Shown: positions 25,589 through 35,519 of the stretch, piece after piece
Layout: every line of letters begins with the position of its first letter
How positions within the stretch are numbered: position 1 is the stretch's first letter
Source: an uncultured Bacteroidales bacterium
Lineage (GTDB): Bacteria; Bacteroidota; Bacteroidia; Bacteroidales; Paludibacteraceae
Length of the DNA: 64,000 nt
Assembly (NCBI GenBank): GCA_902762355.1
Contig: CACWNR010000002.1
Span: 82,012 to 146,011 of the forward strand
Direction: 5' to 3'
Position numbers and translations under genes: made by a program
Notes under the pieces: model-generated
Told to the model about the DNA's origin: nothing
Seen by the model: the letters and a program-made list of their open reading frames with translations, nothing else
Databases searched by the model: none

Positions 25589-28500
25589 TTAACGCACCTC
25601 TGCGCCTTGGGCGGTATATACCTTGCCATCCGGACGGATGATGTAGAGCACACCGTCGATCAGGACCTTTGTACTTTGTACATTGCCGCCCAGTATATCC
25701 TCAAGGCCTGCTGCTTGTTCGTATTGCGCCTTGATGGTCATGTCTTCCGTGACAGCGGAGAAGTCCTTGTCCCATCCGGTGAAGGTATAGCCTTCGCGTA
25801 CAGGGTCTGCCGGAGCGATAGCGGCTTCACCATAGTTGACGGTCTGTGCTTCTTTGAGGACAGAGTCATCCCAGTCCACAAAGACTACTTGGAGCGTGCG
25901 CACTTTGAACAACGCGGACAAGGTGATGTCTCCGGTGACGGTGATGTGTCGGGTGTTTTCCGCGTGAGCATCACTCCATTGGTCAAAGACAAAGCCCTCG
26001 TCAGCGGTTGCCACCAACGTAAGGACGGTACCGTACTCTACAGGCTGAGAGAGGTCTACAGGGTTGCTACTCTCGTCGGTTACGGCAATCGAACCGTTCT
26101 CGGCGGAGAGGGAAACGGTGTATTTCTCCAAAACACATTCTGCATATACATACAGGTCGCTCTGTACGTTGGTAAAGTCTTTATCCCAACCGGTTATGAT
26201 GGAGCCCGCTTGCTGCGACTCGGTCGGTGCCACAGCATCCTGACCTTCTTCCACATATCCTTTCTGAAGTTCGGTGATACCATCGCAGTCATAGAAGATT
26301 ACGAAATGGCGTGCCACCTCGGAGAAACGGGCGTAATAGAACTGCTCGCCGGTGACAGCGTGAAGTTCAGGAGTCCAACCTACGTGGTTGTACTTAACGC
26401 CTTCGGCGGTATAAGTAAGGTCTTCACCTTTGTATTCCGGCATGGTGCCGTATTCCAGTTGCTCGTCTTGCAGCAGTTGCTCGCCGTTGAAGAAAGCAAT
26501 ACGGTATTTGCGGAGCGTCTTGTCAAAGACAGCGGTGTAGGTAGTGCCTGTAGTAGCAGGGCTGATGGTGGGCCACTCGCTGAAGGTATAGGTATACTGC
26601 GCATCTGCATCTTTATATGGCGTTTCGCCGGAATAAACAGGAGTAGCGCCAAGCTCCCAGAGGCTGTTTTGCCATTCGTGTCCCCATTCGTCATTAAAGA
26701 TAATGCGTGCGCGGAAGACAGGTGTGTAAGTAGCATCTGCTGTGGCAGGCTGCAATTCAGGTGACCAACCGTAAAACTCTAATCCTTCCTTGGCCGGTGT
26801 TTCACCCGAGTAGACAGGCACCACATTCTTCTGCCAATCGCTCTGTTGCAGCACATTGCCGTTGCTGTCCTCAAACGTGATAGTGTATTGGCGGTCCACT
26901 TGCGAATAGACAGCAGTATAGGTAACATTTCCGGTCACTTCCGGCAATACTTGTACTGTTTGAGCGGTTGCGGAACTAAACCAGCCAACGAAAATATAGG
27001 AGAATTCTGCATCGGTGGCGCGATGCGGCGTACCTTTGCTGTAGAATGGAACGGTGCCATACTCGAAGAGCACTTCCTCCAGAACGGTGTCATTGTAGTT
27101 TTTGAAGGTAACGGTATATGGATTAGCCACATAACGCGTATGGATTTTCATATTGCCCGTTACGTGTGAGAAATCCTCTTCCCAACCGGCGTAGGAATAG
27201 CCGGTAGGTATAGGTCCCCATGGATAATTGGCATGCGCAGCCGGATAAAGCGGTTCCGGCTCGATGGCAGGCTGACCTGCTACCACTTTTTGTGTAAAAT
27301 AGCCTTCACACAGGGAGCTGAAGCGAATTTCGTTGCCGTCTCCGGTATAGTCGGTGCCATAATCCTGACTACGATGGTAGAAGGTAACGGTGAAAAGCTC
27401 TACATCCTCAATCGGACGGATTTTGTCTTCTACAATGGTTTTTGCCACCCAATAGGTGCTCTGTTTGTAGGAATTGAAGTGTGCGGCGGGTACATAGAAG
27501 GTTGGGTTGCTCGTTCCGTCGAAATGCTCTGTATATCCGTTGTCATCTTTCAAAATAGCCGGATGGTCAGCAAGCATCGTGATCTTATAGAGGTTGCCGC
27601 AGTTTTTGAAGCATCGTGCATAGAGTGTATCAATGGATGCGGGTAGGGTTATTTCCGTCATTGCGGTACACCCGAGTAAAGCCGCATTGCCAATAGCATT
27701 CACCGTGTATGGTACACCGCTGATGTTCAGATTCTCTGGAACGTTGAGAATGCCGGATACGTAGCTGGCTTGCTCTACATTGGATGTAGAGAGGTAGTTC
27801 AACTGAGCAGTCTTAGCGGTGCTATTCAGTTTATAATATAGGCCGTTGGTGTAATACCCTTCTTTGAAATAGCTGACTTTACCGCTCCAATAGTCCGCTG
27901 TGCTATATGCACTCCATGCTCCGAAAGGAATCATAAACTTAACTCTATTCGGCCAGAATCCGGCTTCTCCTTCTTCCACTTTGGCAGGAGTGGGACTCAA
28001 GATGTTGGCATGTTTGAGTTTTACGGTGTTGGTGAAGGCGCCATAAGCAATAGAATCCAGCGTTGTCGGCAAGGTCACAGCGGTCACTTCTGCGCAATCA
28101 TGCAATGCTCCGCGATTAATAACCCGGATACCCTCCGGAATGCAGAATTCTCCTACATAGGACACCGGCAGTTTAACGAATAGGTGACTATTGAAAATCG
28201 GTGTCGTCAAGCCGGGGCATTCACTGAAGGTGGCGCCATTCACTTTCGTCAAACTTTCCGGCACGTTAACAGTGGTCAGCGTGCTACAACGATTGAACGT
28301 GTAGTTGCCGAGCGTTTCGAGTCCATCAGGCAGCGTAACGGATGTCAGGCTGATACAAGTACTGAATGTATAATCGCCAATTGTTTTGAGATTAGCCGGC
28401 CATTTGATGGTGGTGAGGCTGGAGTCGAGTTGGAAAGTGTATTGCTTGATTTCCGTCAGTCCATCCGGCAACGATATAGACTCGAGTTGACGCATCTGAC

Positions 28501-29098
28501 GGAAGGCGCTATGCCCAATTGTAGTGACGCTCTCGGGAACAATGATAGATTTCAATGAACTACATTTGTAGAATGCATACGAAGAGATGGTCGTAAGGCC
28601 CTCAGGCAATGTAACGGATTTCAGACCGGTGCAACTTCCGAAAATATAAGTTGGTAAAACGGTTATATTCCCCGGAATAACAATAGTATCCATCGCATAG
28701 CAATACATAAAAACGCTCGAACCTAATGCATGAAGATTGCTTGGCAGAACAATAGAAGGCAGCACTTCGCAATGGTAGAAGGCATATTTGCCAATCGTGT
28801 CCACACTCGCCGGAATGTTAATAGAAGAGAGATGCTTGCAGTTACGAAAAGCTCTATCACCGATAGTGAGCAATCCGTTAGGCAGCGAAACGGTTTCAAT
28901 TTCCTCGCGCACATTAACCCAAGGTACTACGGAATCGGATGCGTAAGAATTCATGGCTCCTGATCCGGTGATGGTCAGAGTTTTCGTGGTCTCGTTGTAC
29001 GACCAGTTGAGGTTGTCGCCGCATGTGCCGCTCGTCTGAGCTAGCAGACCGATTGCCGCGAAAACCGCAATGAGTAATGTAAATAATTTTTGTTTCAT
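25589..29098 (-). CDS. BspA-like leucine-rich repeat / InlB-repeat surface protein
   Basis: Secreted cell-surface protein of 1,169 aa. A signal peptide covers residues 1-20 (KQKLFTLLIAVFAAIGLLAQ). LRR_5/BspA repeats cover about 40-330 and 450-520, each like LPDGLTEIKQYTFQLDSSLT. Eight or so InlB B-type (Listeria-Bacteroides) repeats follow, of the kind YTVTFKNYNDTVLEEVLFEY ... FVGWF. The end is a short tail, GVLYIIRPDGKVYTAQGAEV, shared with the next gene. It is probably an adhesin exported by T9SS, with the tail as a sorting or anchoring candidate. Its leader contains a 43-bp block almost identical to that of the 29593 gene. Confidence 0.85.
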   Translation of the reverse strand: MKQKLFTLLIAVFAAIGLLAQTSGTCGDNLNWSYNETTKTLTITGSGAMNSYASDSVVPWVNVREEIETVSLPNGLLTIGDRAFRNCKHLSSINIPASVDTIGKYAFYHCEVLPSIVLPSNLHALGSSVFMYCYAMDTIVIPGNITVLPTYIFGSCTGLKSVTLPEGLTTISSYAFYKCSSLKSIIVPESVTTIGHSAFRQMRQLESISLPDGLTEIKQYTFQLDSSLTTIKWPANLKTIGDYTFSTCISLTSVTLPDGLETLGNYTFNRCSTLTTVNVPESLTKVNGATFSECPGLTTPIFNSHLFVKLPVSYVGEFCIPEGIRVINRGALHDCAEVTAVTLPTTLDSIAYGAFTNTVKLKHANILSPTPAKVEEGEAGFWPNRVKFMIPFGAWSAYSTADYWSGKVSYFKEGYYTNGLYYKLNSTAKTAQLNYLSTSNVEQASYVSGILNVPENLNISGVPYTVNAIGNAALLGCTAMTEITLPASIDTLYARCFKNCGNLYKITMLADHPAILKDDNGYTEHFDGTSNPTFYVPAAHFNSYKQSTYWVAKTIVEDKIRPIEDVELFTVTFYHRSQDYGTDYTGDGNEIRFSSLCEGYFTQKVVAGQPAIEPEPLYPAAHANYPWGPIPTGYSYAGWEEDFSHVTGNMKIHTRYVANPYTVTFKNYNDTVLEEVLFEYGTVPFYSKGTPHRATDAEFSYIFVGWFSSATAQTVQVLPEVTGNVTYTAVYSQVDRQYTITFEDSNGNVLQQSDWQKNVVPVYSGETPAKEGLEFYGWSPELQPATADATYTPVFRARIIFNDEWGHEWQNSLWELGATPVYSGETPYKDADAQYTYTFSEWPTISPATTGTTYTAVFDKTLRKYRIAFFNGEQLLQDEQLEYGTMPEYKGEDLTYTAEGVKYNHVGWTPELHAVTGEQFYYARFSEVARHFVIFYDCDGITELQKGYVEEGQDAVAPTESQQAGSIITGWDKDFTNVQSDLYVYAECVLEKYTVSLSAENGSIAVTDESSNPVDLSQPVEYGTVLTLVATADEGFVFDQWSDAHAENTRHITVTGDITLSALFKVRTLQVVFVDWDDSVLKEAQTVNYGEAAIAPADPVREGYTFTGWDKDFSAVTEDMTIKAQYEQAAGLEDILGGNVQSTKVLIDGVLYIIRPDGKVYTAQGAEVR

Positions 29099-29134
29099 AA
29101 GCTTTGTTGGCTGTGTTATCCTGTTGCCTCTTCA

Positions 29135-29177
29135 GTTTTAAAGATTGTTTGTTAATATGGTTGGTTAGTTGTTGTTT
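29135..29177 (-). repeat. Leader repeat shared by the two BspA-like genes, copy 1
   Basis: A 43-bp block just upstream of the 29098 start is identical or nearly so to 32080-32122, which lies at the same distance before the other BspA-like gene. Confidence 0.75.
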
Positions 29178-29287
29178 TGTTAGTATTGTTTGTTCACAAA
29201 GTGTATAAATAAGCTTCATTATCTGACAAAAATGCGTATTTACGCAAAAATATCACATAAATTCTTGCGTATTCCAAATATTTGTTG

Positions 29288-29338
29288 TACCTTCGGACGC
29301 CGCCTGCCTTTGGCATTCCCCCGAAAGTACGTTCGCAC
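29288..29338 (+). repeat. Noncoding element core, solo copy B
   Basis: Carries TACCTTCGGACGCCGCC and ATTCCCCCGAAAGTACGTTC as in elements A and C, preceded by CTTG with a 20-nt spacer (29264-29287), but no long hairpin follows. The rest of the gap 29178-29556 holds nothing else that I can name, except ACAAAGTGTAT at 29198, which is shared with the upstream blocks at 49378 and 62621. Confidence 0.6.
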
Positions 29339-29556
29339 GTTTGTGCGCTGAAAGTACAAAATATTTGTAGTTACGGCTCTCATATGGAAATACTGAATAC
29401 AATTTTGACCAGTCCAAGGACGGTAATTACACCTCAATGGTTAACGCTGATTGCCGGAACACAGGCATAACCCTTCCTCTCCGGATTCGCACTTGCGCAA
29501 CTGAAGCTTATTTATCACAATATGTCAAAGAGCATTCAGCTTTTCAGCTTTTGTAA

Positions 29557-29583
29557 CCATGCAGGGTAATCAGCCCTGCATGG
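29557..29583 (-). terminator. Hairpin after the second BspA-like gene
   Basis: CCATGCAGGG-TAATCAG-CCCTGCATGG is a perfect 10-bp stem 10 nt beyond the stop. No T run follows, so it may act as an mRNA 3' end stabiliser or factor-dependent terminator. Confidence 0.5.
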
Positions 29584-29592
29584 CTTAAGGGC

Positions 29593-32049
29593 TTAGCGCA
29601 CTCGTGTGCCAAGGATGTTATAAATCTTTCCGTCACGGAGGATGTAGAGGACACCATTATCAATGACTTTGGTACAAGGTACATTATTCCATTGTACATT
29701 GTCAATGCCTTCGCTAATTGGATTAGCCGGATCTTGGAAGAGTGCCTTCAGATAGGTATCTCCGGTAACCTGGATGGTACGGGTAGCATTTTTATCTCCG
29801 TCAGACCAACGAACGAACTCAAATCCTTCTTTTGCAATAGCGGCAATCTGTGTAGATGGGTCTGCGCAATCAGGGATTCTGGTCATCATCGTTGTACCCA
29901 TGTTATAGTCATTGGGTTCTATCTTGAACAAGTATCCGAGTACACCGTCGTTTGGGCAACTATGATCTTTCTCTTTGAACATAGCGCTGATGTTCACATC
30001 TTTGTTTACCTCGCTCCAATTGCGCGGGTTCTCTGTCTTACCATCACTCCAGATCACAAACTCGTAGCCGGTATTCGGACGGGCGTAGGCGCGTGCAGAG
30101 GGATTGTCACACGTCGGTATAGTAACCTCAACCGAGCCGAAAACCTCATTATCCGGAACGGCGCTGAACATATAGGGGAAGATACCATCCTTGTCGCATC
30201 CATGTTCGCCTTGTGTAAAGAGTGCGGAAATATTCACGTCCTCCGTCACTTCACTCCATACACGCGGGTTCTCGGTTTCTCCGTCACTCCAGATCATAAA
30301 GACATATCCTGAAGCGGTATTGGCACGGGCAAAAACACGTGCAGAAGGATTCTCGCAATCAGGGGCTTTGGTTATCTCCACCGTACCGGTTATTTTGCTG
30401 GTGCTAATCACATTGAACTGATAGGGGAAAACGCCATTAGTAGCGCAGTCAGCCGCTACGAAGTGGGCTTGCAGGTTCATGTTCCGATCCACGTTGGCGA
30501 TAGAAGTAACCGCTTGATACGAATAGACTACACTATTATCCATATCATACCATGCCTCGAACGCATATCCGGCGTACGGATAGGCTGCTATCTGAGCAGA
30601 CGCATCATCGCAACTCGGGGCTTTCAGCACGTCTACAGAACCAGCCTCCGGCATATTGGCTGTTATGTTCAACTGATAAGGGAAAACACCATTGGTACCG
30701 CAGTCTGCCGCTTCCCAATTGGCAACCAAGTGCATATCTTCAGTAACAGCCGGAATATTGGCAGTTGCTTGCAGCGAATAAAGCACATTACCATTATTGG
30801 CATCGGTCCATCCCGCAAAAGTATATCCAGCGTATGGATAGGCGGCAATAGACGCAGAGGCGTCACTACAATCAGGGGTTTTGGTAATCGATATGGAGCC
30901 TTTGTTCTCGTCTGCGTTCTCAATCTTAAATAAATAAGGGAACTTACCATTGACCGAACAATCATTTGCCACGAACAGCGCGGAGAGGTGAATCTTTGTA
31001 TTGGTATTGATTTCTCCTTCACTCCACGTACGAGGGTTCTGCTGATTTCCGTCTGACCACTGATAGAACGAATATTTCTCATTAGGATATGCCGCGATTG
31101 TAGCTGTCATATCGTTGCAATCGGGTGCTTTGACGATAACAACGGAGCCCATCGTCTCATCCGCACTAACTACCCGGAACTCGTTATCCCACTCTTCCTC
31201 AATAGTTACATTTGCCCAATAACCTCCTGCACCTGTAATAACCGTCGAATAGCCACACGGCATGATGAACTTGGCGGTAGAAGGCATGTTATTGAAAGTT
31301 GTAGCAGTTACGGTAGGTGCAATACCGGACCATCCGTGCAGATATACTTTCTCAAGGTTAGTACAATTAGCAAATACCTCGTTACCAAAATTTTTAATAG
31401 AACGCGTAGCCTGATAAGGCATACCGAAATGAATCTCTTTGAGTGCGCTACAATTCAAGAAGAAATGATCCGGCAATTTCTCGATGGTTCGCGGCAGAAC
31501 AATGAGTTGCAAACCAGAACAGTCCATGAAAGCACCGATTGCAGTGGAGAAATTACATTGTGTGGCGTCGTATTGAGTAAACTCTACCGTCGCCAACCGG
31601 CCGTTGTTGCTGAAGATATATTCTCCGACCAATGTCACTGTGGAAGAACTGAACGAGATTTTCGCCAGATATGGGCAATGGGAGAAGGCATAACGGTTAA
31701 TCGTAATATCATCGCTTGCCAATGTTACTTGCTGTAAGTTGGCACACCCATAGAATGCATGGTGCTCAATAGTGGTGACGTTGTAATCATTACCGCCGTA
31801 CGAGACAGTAGCAGGAATAGTAATACTGCCAGATACATAGTCTGCATTACCGGAAGCGCCATCTGCTACTTTCGGCAATACAACTGCGCTACGCATGTCT
31901 ATACCTAATGATGGATAGGTGTCATGCGTGAGTTGATAATACAACCCACCAATTTGTGTTTTCTCGGCAATTACTTCGCTGCCGGCAAACGCCATTATGC
32001 ATGTCATGAGGCAAGCACAGAAGGATAATAAAAATTTTCTCATAAGCAT
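29593..32049 (-). CDS. BspA-like leucine-rich repeat / divergent InlB-repeat surface protein
   Basis: 818-aa secreted protein. A signal peptide (MRKFLLSFCACLMTCIMAFA) starts at residue 3; the Met at 32043 is an equally good start. LRR_5-like repeats cover about 70-240 (HHAFYGCANLQQVTLASDDI). Six to seven repeats of about 75 aa follow, each with the turn IAAYPYAGYTFAGWTD and a conserved Cys-Asp-x-P-Ser start (PDCSDASASIAAY). It closes with the short shared tail GVLYILRDGKIYNILGTRV. The function is likely surface adhesion. The paralogue upstream has the same layout but a different repeat type. Confidence 0.83.
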   Translation of the reverse strand: MLMRKFLLSFCACLMTCIMAFAGSEVIAEKTQIGGLYYQLTHDTYPSLGIDMRSAVVLPKVADGASGNADYVSGSITIPATVSYGGNDYNVTTIEHHAFYGCANLQQVTLASDDITINRYAFSHCPYLAKISFSSSTVTLVGEYIFSNNGRLATVEFTQYDATQCNFSTAIGAFMDCSGLQLIVLPRTIEKLPDHFFLNCSALKEIHFGMPYQATRSIKNFGNEVFANCTNLEKVYLHGWSGIAPTVTATTFNNMPSTAKFIMPCGYSTVITGAGGYWANVTIEEEWDNEFRVVSADETMGSVVIVKAPDCNDMTATIAAYPNEKYSFYQWSDGNQQNPRTWSEGEINTNTKIHLSALFVANDCSVNGKFPYLFKIENADENKGSISITKTPDCSDASASIAAYPYAGYTFAGWTDANNGNVLYSLQATANIPAVTEDMHLVANWEAADCGTNGVFPYQLNITANMPEAGSVDVLKAPSCDDASAQIAAYPYAGYAFEAWYDMDNSVVYSYQAVTSIANVDRNMNLQAHFVAADCATNGVFPYQFNVISTSKITGTVEITKAPDCENPSARVFARANTASGYVFMIWSDGETENPRVWSEVTEDVNISALFTQGEHGCDKDGIFPYMFSAVPDNEVFGSVEVTIPTCDNPSARAYARPNTGYEFVIWSDGKTENPRNWSEVNKDVNISAMFKEKDHSCPNDGVLGYLFKIEPNDYNMGTTMMTRIPDCADPSTQIAAIAKEGFEFVRWSDGDKNATRTIQVTGDTYLKALFQDPANPISEGIDNVQWNNVPCTKVIDNGVLYILRDGKIYNILGTRVR

Positions 32050-32079
32050 TGTTGGCGGTTATATCCCATCGCCCCATCG

Positions 32080-32122
32080 GTTTTAAAGATTGTTTGTTAA
32101 TATGGTTGGTTAGTTGTTGTTT
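32080..32122 (-). repeat. Leader repeat shared by the two BspA-like genes, copy 2
   Basis: Matches 29135-29177 over 43 bp; the sequences diverge on both sides. Confidence 0.75.
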
Positions 32123-32260
32123 GTAATTGCTTCAATATATATCAGCATATCGGATTACCTATCTGCACTAAAAAAGTGCATATTTTGCCAAGAACATCCC
32201 TTATTAAGTGCTCGTTTTTTGCAAAAATCTCCCTCATTGAGTGATTTTTCTCAAGAAATA

Positions 32261-32292
32261 TTTGTTTATATGCAAAAAAAGTACTAACTTTG
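32261..32292 (+). promoter_or_regulatory. Promoter of the second AAA ATPase
   Basis: Plus strand: TTTG (32261-32264), a 20-nt spacer, then TAACTTTG (32285-32292), 21 bp before the ATG. Confidence 0.85.
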
Positions 32293-32313
32293 CACGCAAA
32301 TTCCAAAACATAG

Positions 32314-33498
32314 ATGCATATGGTAACGATTGACGATTCATTAGTAGCGTATCAAAACGATCAGCTGCAGCGTGTCCCGAATTCCTTTCACCGGTATATG
32401 TATGACCGTCTGCCTTGGGAAGGACGTATGGTAGGGCTGGTAGGTCCGCGCGGTGTAGGCAAATCAACACTCTTATTGCAACACATGGCAGAGAGCAGTG
32501 ACAGGGAGCAGAGTTTGTATGTCTCGGCTGACTCGCTGTATCTGGCTACCCACACGCTGGTTGATCTGACGGACAGCTTTGTCAAGTACGGCGGAAAACA
32601 TCTGTATATAGACGAGGTGCATAAATACAAGAACTGGTCGCGCGAACTGAAACAGATATACGACACGCACCCCGATTTGAAAGTCTCCTTTACCGGTTCC
32701 TCCATTCTGGACATCATAGACGGCGAAGCGGATTTGAGCCGTCGGGCGGTGATATACACCATACAGGGACTGAGTTTCCGCGAGTACCTTGCGCTGTTCC
32801 ATGACATCCATACGCCGGCATACTCGTTGGAGCAGATACTGGCTCATGAGGTATCCAAACCGGTGGAACACCCGCTTGCCTTTTTCAAAGACTATCTGCA
32901 GCGCGGCTATTACCCGTTCAGCGGTGCAGAAGATTTCCCGCTGCGTATCGAGCAGATTGTACGACAGACCATTGAATCCGATATTGCCCAATACGCCGAC
33001 CTCAAAGCTTCCACGGCACGCAAGTTGATCCAACTGTTAGGCGTCATATCCGGTATAGCACCGATGAAACCCAACGCGGACAGTTTGTCGCAAGAGGTAG
33101 GAGTAAGCAAAAACAATATCTCCGATTACTTGGTCTATCTCGAAAAAGCCGGTATGATCGGTTTGCTGCGCGACAACACGGGCGGCTTGCGCGGGCTGGG
33201 GAAAGTTGAGAAAGTGTATCTCGACAATCCCAGTCTGATGACCGTTCTGGCTTTCGGCAAACCCGATACCGGCAGCCTGCGGGAGACGTTCTTTTATAAC
33301 CAAATGCGTGTGCAGAACCATGTGCTGGCTTCCCGCGTCTCGGATTTCACGATAGGCGAATATACCTTTGAAATCGGAGGCCGCAAGAAAGGCAAACAAC
33401 AGATTGAGGATGTACCGAACGGATTTATTGTAAAAGACGATATCGAGTACGGTCACCACAATGTCGTTCCGCTGTGGGCATTCGGTCTGAACTACTGA
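32314..33498 (+). CDS. AAA ATPase with DUF4143 (AAA_14 family)
   Basis: 394-aa predicted ATPase. Walker A is GLVGPRGVGKSTLLLQH (about residue 44), Walker B LYIDEVHKYKNW and sensor-like VSFTGSSILDI. A winged-helix region near 270 (LSQEVGVSKNNISDYLVYLE) is followed by the DUF4143 C-terminal domain, where the nuclease-like positions seen in the 20562 gene are not evident. The alternative start at codon 3 (32320) is equally near the promoter. It stands alone on the plus strand, and an inverted repeat and a shared 29-bp block follow the stop. Function unknown; family members are often thought to be accessory or defence-related. Confidence 0.8.
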   Translation: MHMVTIDDSLVAYQNDQLQRVPNSFHRYMYDRLPWEGRMVGLVGPRGVGKSTLLLQHMAESSDREQSLYVSADSLYLATHTLVDLTDSFVKYGGKHLYIDEVHKYKNWSRELKQIYDTHPDLKVSFTGSSILDIIDGEADLSRRAVIYTIQGLSFREYLALFHDIHTPAYSLEQILAHEVSKPVEHPLAFFKDYLQRGYYPFSGAEDFPLRIEQIVRQTIESDIAQYADLKASTARKLIQLLGVISGIAPMKPNADSLSQEVGVSKNNISDYLVYLEKAGMIGLLRDNTGGLRGLGKVEKVYLDNPSLMTVLAFGKPDTGSLRETFFYNQMRVQNHVLASRVSDFTIGEYTFEIGGRKKGKQQIEDVPNGFIVKDDIEYGHHNVVPLWAFGLNY

Positions 33499-33517
33499 TA
33501 CCATTGTTATAGTACAT

Positions 33518-33567
33518 GTACGCGGACACTCCCCGCGTACGGTAATCCATTATGTCAAAGATCGTAG
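33518..33567 (+). repeat. Hairpin plus 29-bp block also found in the element at 50907
   Basis: GTACGCGG-ACACTCCC-CGCGTAC hairpin (33518-33540), then a 29-bp block 33539-33567 (starts ACGGTAATCCA, ends AAGATCGTAG) that matches 50907-50935 at 28 of 29 positions. Confidence 0.6.
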
Positions 33568-33609
33568 ATATATACGCCAAAAGGCGGGCGCATTAATCAT
33601 GCGCACCGT

Positions 33610-35364
33610 CTATTGGGTTTGCGAAGGTTTGTTCTCGCCCGTTATGCCGCCCTTCGCTGGGGGGGGGGTAAATTCCGTATCCGGTTTTTGCAACCTCACT
33701 TCACTCGGCTTGATACCATAATAACGTGCAAAAGCACGGGTGAAATTGGTCATCAATGTGTAGCCGCATTTCTCCGCCACCTCGGATATCGTAATATCCC
33801 GGTAGTTGAGAAGCAGATATTTCGCCTTCTTCATCCTCACCTGCGTGAAATAAACCTGCGGGGTGACGCCCAGCGTCTTGGCCAGCCTGCGGCGAAGCGT
33901 CTGCTCCGTGGTATGCATACGGCTTGACACTGACTTGAGGTCCGTGTTACCATTCTCCATCTCCTCGTCGATAGCACGAGTCAGCTCTTCCATGAAAGTA
34001 CGGTCGTCATCCGTGAGCACATTCAGATTCGGAACACTCTCAATAGCGATATTTCTGTAGAGGCGGTTCATCTCGTTGTAACGGGTCTGAAGAGAATGGA
34101 TATCCTGCTCGTAGCTCTGCTTCTTGCGTCTGCTTATGAGATACGTGATCCATGCGCCGATCAAGAACAACACCACTAATCCCGACAAGCACAGAACTAT
34201 CATCAAAATGACATGCCGTTTCTTCTCGGCCCTTTCCGCCTCTTTCTGCAAGAGGTCGTTATGGTACAAAGCATTATACCGGCTGATAGTCTCACTTGTC
34301 TGCTGCTGATAGACGGAGTCACGCAGTTGTTTGGCACGCTCCAGATGCAACATCGCCTCATCCGGAGCACTATGTTTGAGCGTCTTGTACATCCCTTCAC
34401 GCGCGTGCGATTCATTATACATATCGCCTTGCGAGAAGAATAATGCGGCGGCTTCACGGTAGTATTCCGCCGCCTCGCTGTCCTTTCCCCTGGAAGCAAG
34501 GATGTCGCCCATCTGGTTCATGCAAATGCCTAACGAGTGCTTGTTGCCGGCAGCCTCCAGAAGCGGCATGGCCTCTTCGAGAGACCGCTGTGCATCGTCT
34601 ATCCGTGACAGACCCAGTTCGGCATTCGCCACCTGCGAGAGACGCACACCGATCTTGGCGCTGTCGCCACGCTCACGCTCTATCTCCAATGCCCGACGTG
34701 CATAGGACAGCGACTGCTCCTCATCGCCCATACCGCGGTACATCTCCGATGCTGTGCCGAACAACACCGCCCTGCGAGCCATGTTCTGCGTCAGGCTGTT
34801 GGCGGCAATTGCTTCTAAGATATATTTCTCAGCTTCTTGCGGTTTTCCCGCCGCAACAAAGATACTGGCTATATTATTCAGCGTCGAACTCAGCTGGTCA
34901 TAGTCACCTCCTTTGCTGTCTATCTCGTAGCAGATATGTAACGCATCAGCCGCCTTGTCAAACTCCCCTAAACGGAAATACGCCGCGCCAAGCAGACTAT
35001 AGACATCCCCCTTGGAGTTGACGTCCACCTTCTCCGAACATGCTTCAGCCGCACGGGAGCAATACGCGGTTGCTTGGCTGTATTGCCCGTCGCCGTAGTA
35101 CCACTCCGCGATATAGTAATAGACGTTCACATCCACGGAATCGATATGCGCATCATTCGGAAAGACAACCGATTCGTCCAAATAGTCTATCTTCTGCAAA
35201 TAAGAAAAGAAATCATTTGCCAACCGGATCCGTTTTTGCGCATCCGGAGTCCCGGAATACCTCTCGGCGTAGTACCTCAACTGCGTAGCAACAGCCTCTT
35301 GACCCACCAATGGAAGTACCATCCACAACACCCAAAACAAAGCTATGATTCGTGTTTTTCTCAT
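33610..35364 (-). CDS. AraC-type regulator with TPR repeats and a membrane segment
   Basis: Start at 35364 (MRKTRIIALFWVLWMVLPLV), because the longer frame from 35406 reads through the -7 element. Signal/anchor at residues 1-20; then about seven TPR units (GDVYSLLGAAYFRLGEFDKA, LNNIASIFVAAGKPQEAEKY) that face the periplasm; one membrane helix (HVILMIVLCLSGLVVLFLIG) near residue 388; a short coiled coil; and a cytoplasmic AraC HTH at about 480-580 (ISEVAEKCGYTLMTNFTRAF, RYYGIKPSEVR). This is a one-protein sensor-regulator layout typical of Bacteroidota. The target is unknown; the surface genes around it are candidates. A C10 tract encodes PPP near the C-terminus. Confidence 0.88.
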   Translation of the reverse strand: MRKTRIIALFWVLWMVLPLVGQEAVATQLRYYAERYSGTPDAQKRIRLANDFFSYLQKIDYLDESVVFPNDAHIDSVDVNVYYYIAEWYYGDGQYSQATAYCSRAAEACSEKVDVNSKGDVYSLLGAAYFRLGEFDKAADALHICYEIDSKGGDYDQLSSTLNNIASIFVAAGKPQEAEKYILEAIAANSLTQNMARRAVLFGTASEMYRGMGDEEQSLSYARRALEIERERGDSAKIGVRLSQVANAELGLSRIDDAQRSLEEAMPLLEAAGNKHSLGICMNQMGDILASRGKDSEAAEYYREAAALFFSQGDMYNESHAREGMYKTLKHSAPDEAMLHLERAKQLRDSVYQQQTSETISRYNALYHNDLLQKEAERAEKKRHVILMIVLCLSGLVVLFLIGAWITYLISRRKKQSYEQDIHSLQTRYNEMNRLYRNIAIESVPNLNVLTDDDRTFMEELTRAIDEEMENGNTDLKSVSSRMHTTEQTLRRRLAKTLGVTPQVYFTQVRMKKAKYLLLNYRDITISEVAEKCGYTLMTNFTRAFARYYGIKPSEVRLQKPDTEFTPPPAKGGITGENKPSQTQ

Positions 35365-35383
35365 ACTCATTAGAAATTTGGCG

Positions 35384-35391
35384 CAAAGGTA
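35384..35391 (-). promoter_or_regulatory. -7 element of the AraC/TPR regulator promoter
   Basis: TACCTTTG on the minus strand, 19 bp before the chosen start; the -33 region lacks TTTG at the standard spacing. It overlaps the longer reading frame and therefore decides the start. Confidence 0.65.
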
Positions 35392-35519
35392 CTGCTTTTT
35401 TTTCAATAATCACTAATCATTTTTTGCGAAAAAGTAATCATTTTCTTACATTCTGCATTTTTCAGTCGATATATCGTATGTTTTCACATACAAATTTTCT
35501 TGTCTATTTGCCATATCAT

